This document shows positions 1-7,308 of a DNA stretch of 37,344 nucleotides, piece after piece. Position 1 is the first letter of the stretch, and every line of letters starts with the position of its first letter. Position numbers and translations under genes: made by a program. The stretch lies in contig JBCDIQ010000007.1 in NCBI GenBank assembly GCA_039024295.1, positions 1-37,344 of the forward strand. Reading direction: 5' to 3'. Below the pieces are notes generated by a model. That model made no database searches and was not told the DNA's origin. It saw nothing but the letters and a program-made list of their open reading frames with translations. The DNA comes from JBCDIQ01 sp039024295. GTDB lineage: Bacteria; Bacteroidota; Bacteroidia; J057.

Positions 1-2045
1 CCAATCGCACCTATCGGTATTGAAACATCTTTCATACTTTAATATAGAATCTAATTCAGGGGCCTCCAATCGCACCTATCGGTATTGAAACTTGTTCTGG
101 ATGATGGTGTTGTCTGCGAAAACAAGGCCTCCAATCGCACCTATCGGTATTGAAACTGCATTTTCAAGGGTATATTTTACAATCTTTAGAAACCCTCCAA
201 TCGCACCTATCGGTATTGAAACATTACCTGTAATCTCATGTACTTCGTCGATATTTTTCCTCCAATCGCACCTATCGGTATTGAAACTCGGCAAATCCTC
301 GAATTGTTTCATCCGGGCTTGGACCTCCAATCGCACCTATCGGTATTGAAACTGTCCGGTTCGCGCAAGGGTCATACGTCAGGATTGGGCCTCCAATCGC
401 ACCTATCGGTATTGAAACTGTACACCTGATCCTCGACCTCATTGTACTTACAACCCTCCAATCGCACCTATCGGTATTGAAACCGGTTCGCAGCGTGCGC
501 ACGATACAGCGGCTAATGCCTTCAATCGCACCTATCGGTATTGAAACTTCGTCGGCATAATCGCCAATATGACGACTAACCTCCCTCCAATCGCACCTAT
601 CGGTATTGAAACCCTGGCGTGAGTACATTGAGCAGTTCTATAAAGTTCCCTCCAATCGCACCTATCGGTATTGAAACTTAGGCCAGTATTTTCGGTGCCC
701 TTGTGGTGAGCTCCTCCAATCGCACCTATCGGTATTGAAACTTGCGTCCAAGTATCCAGAGGAAAGAAAGTTCTTACCCCTCCAATCGCACCTATCGGTA
801 TTGAAACGTGATCGTTCATCTCTAAAACAGTCTCCCATATCTCCCTCCAATCGCACCTATCGGTATTGAAACTTCTTTTTGTACTTGTTCATGTCGGATG
901 CTGCAGCGCCTCCAATCGCACCTGTCGGTATTGAAACGTTCTTCGCCTTCCTTACGGTAGCTATTCGCAGCTGCCTCTAATCGCACCTGTCGGTATTGAA
1001 ACCTGCTTCAGGTGTTGGAGCTGGAAGAACGAGTATTCCCTCTAATCGCACCTGTCGGTATTGAAACCGTGAGCACGCGAAGTCTGTGTTTGCTGATGTA
1101 CTGCCTCCAATCGCACCTGTCGGTATTGAAACGCGCGTGAAAGGCACTTGCGGTGTGTGTGTAGCTGGCCTCCAATCGCACCTGTCGGTATTGAAACGTC
1201 CTTGAAAGTGGTATTGCTGCTCATGTAAGAGAACCCTCCAATCGCACCTGTCGGTATTGAAACCCAAGTTGAATGAGTTCGTCCTTATACTTGTCTACCC
1301 TCCAATCGCACCTGTCGGTATTGAAACACTTTATCTCTGTTCATTTTGCTTTTCCTTTTGATCCCTCTAATCGCACCTAGCGGTATTGAAACAAGTGTTC
1401 TTCTTTGCCTCGTTTTGCCTTCAAGGGCCCTCTAATCGCACCTAGCGGTATTAAAACATTTTTACTTTTGAAATTACACGGTGTAAATTAAACACCTCTA
1501 ATCGCACCTAGCGGTATTGAAACTCTGCCACGATACGGATAATTTTTGTGCTGCTTAATCCTCTAATCGCACCTAGCGGTATTGAAACTTGTAGAAGGCT
1601 TCGAGATCTCCAGGGACAGCTCCACCTCTAATCGCACCTAGCGGTATTGAAACTTGTAGAAGGCTTCGAGATCTCCAGGGACAGCTCCACCTCTAATCGC
1701 ACCTAGCGGTATTGAAACGCAGGCTAAGCTGCTTTTTGTTCAAGTAAACCTGCCCCTCCAATCGCACCTAGCGGTATTGAAACATTGAACTTGGATAGCT
1801 ACCTGAGAATCGACGTAGTCCTCCAATCGCACCTATCGGTATTGAAACTCTGGCAAGTCCGGGTGCCTAAGGGTCAACGGGGCTACCTCCAATCGCACCT
1901 ATCGGTATTGAAACAGTACATCAACAGCAAGGAATCGGTCATTTACGATAACCTCCAATCGCACCTGGCGGTATTGAAACTACACAAAGTCTGAGCATGA
2001 AACTCTAGAAGTGTGGCCTCTAATCGCATCTGGCAGTATTGTATT
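1..2045 (+). CRISPR. CRISPR array, 32 repeats / 31 spacers, leader end outside window
   Basis: Direct repeats of 29 nt (first copy cut by the window edge at 1-26) recur every 64-66 bp, giving spacers of 35-37 nt. The repeat begins CCTCCAATCGCACC, has a 4-nt variable centre (TATC, TGTC, TAGC or TGGC) and ends GGTATTGAAAC. Repeat starts: 1, 63, 128, 194, 259, 324, 390, 455, 519, 584, 649, 713, 779, 844, 909, 974, 1039, 1104, 1169, 1235, 1299, 1364, 1429, 1495, 1560, 1625, 1690, 1755, 1820, 1886, 1952, 2017. The 3' ATTGAAAC is the 8-nt crRNA handle known from many type I and type III systems, so transcription is rightwards. The last repeat is degenerate (CATCTGGCAG, then TATT in place of AAAC), which fits the trailer end. 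A short hairpin can form: CAAT and ACC pair with GGT and ATTG, with CGC bulged. No cas gene is visible, so the subtype cannot be assigned. Confidence 0.98.
1560..1689 (+). repeat. Exact tandem duplication of one repeat-spacer unit
   Basis: The 65-bp unit 1560-1624 (repeat 25 plus its 36-nt spacer starting TTGTAGAAGGCTTCG) is repeated exactly at 1625-1689. Identical adjacent spacers arise by replication slippage or recombination between repeats, not by independent acquisition. Confidence 0.97.
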
Positions 2046-2075
2046 TCGGAAGTGAGCTTCAGGGGATGGCTGAGG

Positions 2076-4292
2076 CTATTTACTTGGCACCTCCTCTTCT
2101 TCCAAAAACTCCCTTGCCTCAAAGGTATAGAACCTGCCTTTCTCCTTGGTTTTGATGATGTGACGGGTGTGCCCAGAACCAGCCCAGCTGTAGCTGTGGT
2201 AGGTGGAGTTTTTCGGGGTGAGTTTCCACTTTTCCTGGAGGATCCGTTTGATTTCGAAGGTGTGGTACCTCCGGTTTTTGTTGACGAGCAGCTCGATGCG
2301 GGTGAGGGTAAGGGAGATTTCAGGTACCTGGAAGTCGAGGAGCTGCTCTCGGATGGTTTCGTGAAGTTCTTTTTCCAACCATGGGCGGGAGGCGTTGATG
2401 AGGCGCTCCAAGGCAGGCGTCTTGAGGTGGGCGGGGTTGAACCATAGTCTGCCATATCGTGGGTGGGTGTAGCTGCGCTCCCGGAGGTGGTGGAGGAAGG
2501 CTGGGATCTCCAAGGTCATTTGTTCGAGGAGGTCTGGATTTTCTTTGCCGTTGATGACCGGGACTTTGATGACCCAGAAACGGGTTTCTTCTGATCGGAT
2601 GGGGATACAGTGGTCTTCGTCGTTGGAGGTGAAGACGAATTTTACAAAGAGGTCGATCTGGGTTTTGTCACGGCCTTTTGCGTGAAGCTTGGAGGTAGGA
2701 GAAGTTGCCATGGATTTAACCTTTTCCAGGACCATGCGCTTTTCAATGACGCCTTCATCGATCAGGGCAAGGAGTTTTGTGACCCAGGAGGAGTTGAAGC
2801 TGTCGGTGAGGTCGTCATTGCCGCAGAGGGTGGCGTTTTGGCCGAAGATGCGCTGGAGGAAAAACATGAAGGTGGACTTACCGGTGCCGCCTTCTCGGTT
2901 GACAAGTACAATGATCGGGAGCTTTTGCCAGGGTTCCCGGTAGAGGACGGTAAGGTAATCCAGCCCCAGGAGGTAACGGGGGTGGCCACTTGGGGCGAGT
3001 TCCTCTCCGAAGATGTGTTTGAGGAAACCCTCGATAGTGGACCAGGTGCCAGGCCTGGGTTGGTGAGACAAGGGATGATAAAGGTTGTATGCAACGGTGC
3101 CTTTGGGGGTGATGATCTTGCGCTGGAAGTTTGCGGTATGGTCCGGGAGGTTGGCCATGGTGTCGTACTTCTCGATCCATTCTAGGAACCTGGGCAGGCG
3201 TGATTCGATGAGGTAATCCTGCCGAATGACGCCAATGGTCCAGGGTTTCAATACCTGATGGGTTTCTCCTTTGGAGTTGATGACTTCAATTTCCTTGTAG
3301 TAGTCACAGCCGATGCGAACGAATTTGTCGGCATCCGGATGGCGGATGACCTCCACATGGTCTTGATCGGGATCGTAGCGGTATCGCCCATGGTTCCATT
3401 GAAACTCCTCCTCTCCAATCTGGTCTTTGAACTGCTCATAGAAGCGGTCTACCCGATCCAGGAAAAAAAGGCTTTTGAGCCGGGTGAGGCTGGTATCGGT
3501 CATGTTGTGGACCTCGGCATAGGTTTGGCCAGCGGTCAGGGCCAGTAGGTCCTGGGTGATATCTGCTGCCTTGCTGGGAAATGTGAGGTAGAGGTCGTCC
3601 AGGCCTTTGGGAGGTTCAGGGCTGAGGGTTGGATGGATCCAGGCGAGGTAAGCATCCAGCTCATAGGGTTTGGCACATTCCCGAAAGGCGCGAGCGGCCC
3701 CATAGAAGCTTTGTAGCCTTCGGGCGAGGTCCTGGTCGGGCTTAGGGCGGAGGTCTCTACAGTCGGCATCGAACAACAAAACGAGGTTACGGACCTGGCA
3801 GGTTTTTATCAACTCGAGGAGGGCATCCTTGAAGCGGTTTTGCTGGGCTTTGCGAAATCCCCAGATGCCCGAAATCCCCACGATGGGCAATTGGTGGAGG
3901 TGTCCTTTGAAGGCTTTGAACTGGCCTTCGGTGACGAAGAGGGTATTTAGTGGGGTAGCTTCCTGGTAAGCCTGGATGATGGAGGGTGTCAGATACAGCC
4001 GAGTAGCTGTACCGGAGGGGTGTTGGTACTTTTTGTCTCCTTTGGGGGTGCGGAGACGTTTGACCCGGTAGGGAGTAGCCTTTCGCCATTTGCCAGATTC
4101 GTAGTACTCTACTTCTCCGAGGAGGTTGAAATAATGAATGAGGATTTCTCCTGTTCGGCGGTCTTCAGAAAAACACTGGGCGATGTGTTTGCCGGCAGGA
4201 GAGTCATCGGCTATTGTGACCTGGTTGAGCTCGGGGGTGATGCCCAGCTGGGCCATTCGGTCACGGTAATAGGTATGGGAAGTGGCAGCCAT
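2076..4292 (-). CDS. TOPRIM-SF3 primase-helicase (DUF3854/DUF5906-like) of a mobile element
   Basis: This 738-residue protein has the layout of replication primase-helicases from phages, satellites and integrative elements. The N-terminal third carries a TOPRIM-like core: LFVTEG near 118-123 (acidic Glu) and LLFDAD near 172-177. Residues 460-560 form an SF3-type AAA+ helicase core: Walker A GGTGKST at 468-474, Walker B LLALIDEG at 507-514, and the sensor FTSN at 554-557. A C-terminal basic region follows (IKRILQEKWKLTPKN), possibly a winged helix. It should prime and unwind the element's own replication. It is the most downstream gene of the leftward block and its TAG stop (2076-2078) is only 30 bp from the CRISPR terminal repeat. 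An inverted repeat GGGTGTC (4295-4301) / GACACCC (4321-4327) lies just upstream of its start and could be an operator. Family assignment is from motifs; the exact Pfam family is inferred. Confidence 0.85.
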   Translation of the reverse strand: MAATSHTYYRDRMAQLGITPELNQVTIADDSPAGKHIAQCFSEDRRTGEILIHYFNLLGEVEYYESGKWRKATPYRVKRLRTPKGDKKYQHPSGTATRLYLTPSIIQAYQEATPLNTLFVTEGQFKAFKGHLHQLPIVGISGIWGFRKAQQNRFKDALLELIKTCQVRNLVLLFDADCRDLRPKPDQDLARRLQSFYGAARAFRECAKPYELDAYLAWIHPTLSPEPPKGLDDLYLTFPSKAADITQDLLALTAGQTYAEVHNMTDTSLTRLKSLFFLDRVDRFYEQFKDQIGEEEFQWNHGRYRYDPDQDHVEVIRHPDADKFVRIGCDYYKEIEVINSKGETHQVLKPWTIGVIRQDYLIESRLPRFLEWIEKYDTMANLPDHTANFQRKIITPKGTVAYNLYHPLSHQPRPGTWSTIEGFLKHIFGEELAPSGHPRYLLGLDYLTVLYREPWQKLPIIVLVNREGGTGKSTFMFFLQRIFGQNATLCGNDDLTDSFNSSWVTKLLALIDEGVIEKRMVLEKVKSMATSPTSKLHAKGRDKTQIDLFVKFVFTSNDEDHCIPIRSEETRFWVIKVPVINGKENPDLLEQMTLEIPAFLHHLRERSYTHPRYGRLWFNPAHLKTPALERLINASRPWLEKELHETIREQLLDFQVPEISLTLTRIELLVNKNRRYHTFEIKRILQEKWKLTPKNSTYHSYSWAGSGHTRHIIKTKEKGRFYTFEAREFLEEEEVPSK

Positions 4293-4348
4293 GAGGGTGT
4301 CACGTTATTGGGATGCAACTGACACCCCATGTTGATAATAAGTAGTAG

Positions 4349-4753
4349 TCAGATGAAGTGCCGCACGATGGGAAACTCCCGGGCGATGAGCAAAACCCTG
4401 GCCGGAGAGATGGAAGGGTCTTTTCTTCCTTGGAAGTATTTAAGGTAGCGATGAATGAGGGCTTGTCCGTTTTCTTCTCCACTGATCAGCTGCAGGAAGC
4501 CTTCGGGTACGGTGTCGAGGGTTTCCCAGCACCAGCAGCCAAGAATTTTCCCTGTTACCTTAAGGGTTCGATTTGGGGTCCAGCATTCTACGGTGATGGC
4601 CTCGCCTTTTTCTACGCCGATGGCCAGATCAGTAAGGACCGGAAATATGTTGGTACACAAGATGTTGTTGGGATGCCAGGGCAACTGAATGTAGGCTTTG
4701 CCATTTTTTCGTTGGAGGTGCATGGAAGCAGGGGTTGGAAGAATTATGGCCAT
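4349..4753 (-). CDS. Hypothetical protein of the integrative element
   Basis: I do not recognise this 134-residue protein. It starts MAIILPTPASMHLQ; a second in-frame Met at residue 11 could be the true start. There is no signal peptide or membrane segment. The middle (KGEAITVECWTPNRTLKVTGKILG) reads like a small beta-rich fold, and the C-terminal half (ENGQALIHRYLKYFQGRKD) is helical and basic. It lies between the primase-helicase gene (56 bp downstream) and the 428-residue protein (82 bp upstream), all leftward, so it probably belongs to the same transcript. A role in replication or its control is only a guess from position. Confidence 0.7.
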   Translation of the reverse strand: MAIILPTPASMHLQRKNGKAYIQLPWHPNNILCTNIFPVLTDLAIGVEKGEAITVECWTPNRTLKVTGKILGCWCWETLDTVPEGFLQLISGEENGQALIHRYLKYFQGRKDPSISPARVLLIAREFPIVRHFI

Positions 4754-4835
4754 TTCTGCGGGAAATGGCGATTTCTTCCAAAGGTTACAAGGTGTACCAG
4801 GCGTTGGGGTATTTTGGTTAAGGGGCTAGTGGGAA

Positions 4836-6122
4836 TTAACCTTTACGAACTTCTTCTAACCCCAAGAAAAATGCATCCAACCTATCTGCATCCCGCGGCA
4901 TTTTGTGGCCCTTGCTATAGGTAATGGCCATGCTGTCTGCTTTGAAGGGGATCCCATCCGCGTTTAAGAAATGAGCAGCAATCATTCGGGCAATGTCCTT
5001 CATGTTGGCAGGCGGAAGGATGCGTTTTTCAGTCAATTGGTAGAAGAGGTGCATGAGCAATATGCCGGAACCTTTCCAGGTGATGGGATCCGGATCTGAA
5101 TGGGATTGGAAATGCTGCCAGAAGGTGTCCATGGTAATGGAGATATCTATCAGGTCTTCTTGGACGAGGTGCTTTAGCAAAAGGTCTACTTCTTTTTGAG
5201 AATTTGGACTTCTCCATTTGATGGGATACTTCTGGGGATCATGCAGAAATTCGGGGTTTTCAATTGCCTGGAGGTATTCTTCTGCCTGCAGCCATTGGTA
5301 AAACAGCAGGTACGCCTTGGGCTCAAAGGGAGGGGAGGTTTCTCTTCGTTTGAGCAGGGCGGGACTTCGATTTTCAAGCAGGAGCTTTTCAGGTTTTCCT
5401 TTCATCAGCACGGCCACCTCCTCAACCACCTGGTGCCATTCGTTTGTTAGGGCTTGTGGAATGGCGAGAAACCCAGAAGAGATGGGTTCTTCTTTTTGAA
5501 GGATGGCCCGGACCAGCTCTTGCTTGACCATGTCCAGGTAAAACTCCTGGTATTCGCTTCGTGCGTAGGCTTTGAGGAATTTGGACTTCAGGATTCCCAA
5601 TCCAGACTTGACTGATTGGGTGTATAAATGGCGCAGGTACTGCACGGCCAAGGCATAGGCGTTGCCATTGGGGGAATGGTTCTTGGTTTGGTAAGGGGCA
5701 GTATCCTCTTGGAGGTCCAGGGTAACATCTTCCATGACTAATGGGGAAGTTTGGGGCCAATGGCGGGTTCGAAAGAAGGCATGCAATCGATCCTTCAGCA
5801 CCTGGAACAGGGATTGGCGCTGGGCTTTTGATAAGGTCGAGGCATGCAAGGGTTGGAACACCTCCTCCCAGTGGAGTGGAGATCCAGTCTGCAGGGCAAA
5901 CAATTGCAGCTGAGCAAATTGGTGATACACGGAAGCTGCTACCTGAAGTACTTCGCTATCTTGCTGAGGTAGCTGAAGCTGAGGATTTGGGTAACAGGTA
6001 ATTTCTTCGGTGTAATGCTGAATCAGGGTTTCGAGTTGATACCATTCGTCTGAGGTAAACAGGCGGTGATCAACGGAATTCAGAGACCCGGAGGCACCTG
6101 AAAGGGAGGTGGGATACTGCAT
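4836..6122 (-). CDS. Hypothetical protein of the integrative element, helical
   Basis: This 428-residue soluble protein is rich in Gln, Leu and Glu and appears mostly alpha-helical, with no signal peptide. I cannot name a family for the N-terminal part. The last ~80 residues (WKGSGILLMHLFYQLTEK, then ARMIAAHFLNADGIPF) resemble the C-terminal segment seen in many uncharacterised Bacteroidota mobile-element proteins that end in a small helical domain. That resemblance is from memory and not verified. It is encoded between the HTH gene and the smaller hypothetical gene, same strand. An inverted repeat GTTTTTCC (6132-6139) / GGAAAAAC (6151-6158) lies directly upstream of its ATG and could be a regulatory site. 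The C-terminal coding end overlaps no other gene. Confidence 0.75.
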   Translation of the reverse strand: MQYPTSLSGASGSLNSVDHRLFTSDEWYQLETLIQHYTEEITCYPNPQLQLPQQDSEVLQVAASVYHQFAQLQLFALQTGSPLHWEEVFQPLHASTLSKAQRQSLFQVLKDRLHAFFRTRHWPQTSPLVMEDVTLDLQEDTAPYQTKNHSPNGNAYALAVQYLRHLYTQSVKSGLGILKSKFLKAYARSEYQEFYLDMVKQELVRAILQKEEPISSGFLAIPQALTNEWHQVVEEVAVLMKGKPEKLLLENRSPALLKRRETSPPFEPKAYLLFYQWLQAEEYLQAIENPEFLHDPQKYPIKWRSPNSQKEVDLLLKHLVQEDLIDISITMDTFWQHFQSHSDPDPITWKGSGILLMHLFYQLTEKRILPPANMKDIARMIAAHFLNADGIPFKADSMAITYSKGHKMPRDADRLDAFFLGLEEVRKG

Positions 6123-6216
6123 GAGAACAAGGTTTTTCCTTCCAAAATATGGAAAAACAACCTGTTTAGCAGTATCCTGATGAAATTTTATCTAGCAAAA
6201 ACTATTGATACAGCTA

Positions 6217-6525
6217 TTAATTATGGGAGTTACTAGCTGTAGCTACCTGTTTAGGAGGAGGTTGCATACGCCCTTCCAGTATCTTGACAACCTCTCCATA
6301 GGGATACAGGTAAGTCTCCCCGATCCGGGTAAAGGGGATGGACTGGCTGTCGCGCATGTTCTGCAAGGTAGAAGAGGAAATGCCCAGCCACTTGGTGACA
6401 TCCCGACTGCGGAGCCACTGCTGGCCTGGGGTAAAGCCTTCGGGGATGTGGTGCTGCAGGAGGTGTGCAATGCGGTTTTCCAGCGCGAGGAGGTCGTCTT
6501 TGGTTACAAGGTCTTTGAATTGCAT
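6217..6525 (-). CDS. Excisionase/AlpA-like helix-turn-helix protein
   Basis: A 102-residue protein with a MerR-like/HTH_17 winged-helix core at about residues 36-88: QWLRSRDVTKWLGISSSTLQNMR gives the helix-turn-helix and IPFTRIGETYLYPYGEVVKILE the wing and closing helix. An N-terminal helix of ~30 residues (LLALENRIAHLLQHH) may dimerise. Small proteins of this family commonly lie near tyrosine recombinases in Bacteroidota integrative elements, where they act as recombination directionality factors or as regulators of excision and replication genes. Here it is the first gene of the replication-gene run 6525 to 2076. Upstream lie two direct copies of ATTAACGGA (6603-6611 and 6613-6621) that could be its binding sites. 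Confidence 0.85.
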   Translation of the reverse strand: MQFKDLVTKDDLLALENRIAHLLQHHIPEGFTPGQQWLRSRDVTKWLGISSSTLQNMRDSQSIPFTRIGETYLYPYGEVVKILEGRMQPPPKQVATASNSHN

Positions 6526-6602
6526 AGGAGCAAGGGTTAGAGGTTACAATCTTGCCCCAAATTGACCTGAGAGAGGGATTAGACGGGTTTTCCGGTTTAG
6601 GG

Positions 6603-6621
6603 ATTAACGGAAATTAACGGA
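6603..6621. repeat. Two direct 9-bp repeats, candidate iterons/operator
   Basis: ATTAACGGA occurs at 6603-6611 and again at 6613-6621, ten bp apart (one helical turn). A looser copy, ATTAGACGG, lies about 25 bp to the left. They lie 78-96 bp upstream of the HTH gene start (6525) in the 125-bp gap before the toxin-like gene. Placement fits an operator or a small replication-origin iteron set; this is inference. Confidence 0.4.
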
Positions 6622-6650
6622 TAATGTCGATTTTGTGTGGAGGGGGATGA

Positions 6651-7007
6651 CTATTCATGAACCGAAATCGATTCATGGTTAATCTCAATTACTTTGCTCC
6701 CATCCGTAAACAGCTTTTTTATTTCTTGAAAGTTGACCTCAAAAAGTCGGATAAGCTCACGGTTAATTATATTTCCTGTTGTGACCATTAGCAGACGGTC
6801 TGGGATACCTTTTAGAATACGGTGCTCAAGAAAGTCTTTATCTTTTGTTACCACGATTCTTTTCTCGCGATCTGCCTTCATCATAATTTCTATATCTGGC
6901 GTAAGGTTTTTTTGCGGCAGATCAGTAGTATGGATAGCATCCTCTCCATTCTCGATTAGCCAGTTTTTTAGCCTTACTGGAAAGTGTGCATCAACCAGAA
7001 AATCCAT
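6651..7007 (-). CDS. DUF5615 PIN-like toxin-type protein
   Basis: The 118-residue sequence begins MDFLVDAHFP and continues with DIEIMMKADREKRIVVTKDKDF, the pattern of the DUF5615/Mut7-C PIN-like fold. Acidic residues D6, D38/E40 and D56/D58 are where a metal-binding nuclease site is expected. Members are usually encoded with a DUF433 protein and are regarded as candidate RNase toxins, with little experimental proof. Here the DUF433 partner is directly upstream: its TAA stop shares one base (7007) with this ATG, so translation is probably coupled. The pair sits between the integrase and the HTH gene and probably helps keep the element in the host lineage. Confidence 0.88.
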   Translation of the reverse strand: MDFLVDAHFPVRLKNWLIENGEDAIHTTDLPQKNLTPDIEIMMKADREKRIVVTKDKDFLEHRILKGIPDRLLMVTTGNIINRELIRLFEVNFQEIKKLFTDGSKVIEINHESISVHE

Positions 7008-7243
7008 TAGGCTGCCTTCACTTGGTGTACGCTTTTAACTGATACCAAACGAGAAGCGAATAGCAAGCATGCCAGAATATCATCCCTCTCTAAGTCAGGA
7101 TAATCTTCCAGGAGTTCTTCGATTGTCATTCCAGCTCCTAAAAGATCAAGGATCATCTCTACTGAGTATCGCATATTACGAATCGAAGGCTTTCCAAAAA
7201 GGATTTCCGGATTGAGGGTTATTCGTTCAAGAAGTGGACTCAT
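7007..7243 (-). CDS. DUF433 antitoxin-type protein
   Basis: The 78-residue protein reads ITLNPEILFGKPSIRNMR ... VEMILDLLGAGMTIEELLEDYPDLERDDILACLLFASRL, matching DUF433: an N-terminal GKP-I-R segment followed by a short helical DNA-binding-like domain with the EDYP-L---DI-A-L signature. DUF433 proteins are the presumed antitoxins and autoregulators of DUF5615-type PIN-like proteins. The gene is first in a two-gene unit with the PIN-like gene, overlapping it by one base. The 65-bp gap to the integrase gene is AT-rich and contains a short CTTAT/ATAAG dyad that could be part of its promoter or operator. Confidence 0.88.
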   Translation of the reverse strand: MSPLLERITLNPEILFGKPSIRNMRYSVEMILDLLGAGMTIEELLEDYPDLERDDILACLLFASRLVSVKSVHQVKAA

Positions 7244-7308
7244 AATTGGATTAGTATCTTATTGTATATAAGGTAAATTAAAACAAATGTTGCCAAAAAG
7301 AATGAGGC

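Noticed and set aside
76..1994. Open reading frames on both strands across the CRISPR array
   Set aside because: They repeat the translated CRISPR repeat (for example FNTDRCDWR, VSIPIGAIGG) and have no independent coding signal.
1..2045. Spacers matching other parts of this window (self-targeting)
   Set aside because: By eye no spacer matched the rest of the window; a proper alignment would be needed to exclude imperfect hits.
2046..2075. Duplicate of the tRNA-Ser 3' end as the left attachment site next to the array
   Set aside because: No match longer than a few bases to the tRNA 3' sequence or to the GATACCTAT sites was found there.
2013..3548. Rightward frames inside the primase-helicase gene (up to 191 codons)
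   Set aside because: They are antisense shadows; the leftward frame carries Walker A/B and TOPRIM motifs without interruption.
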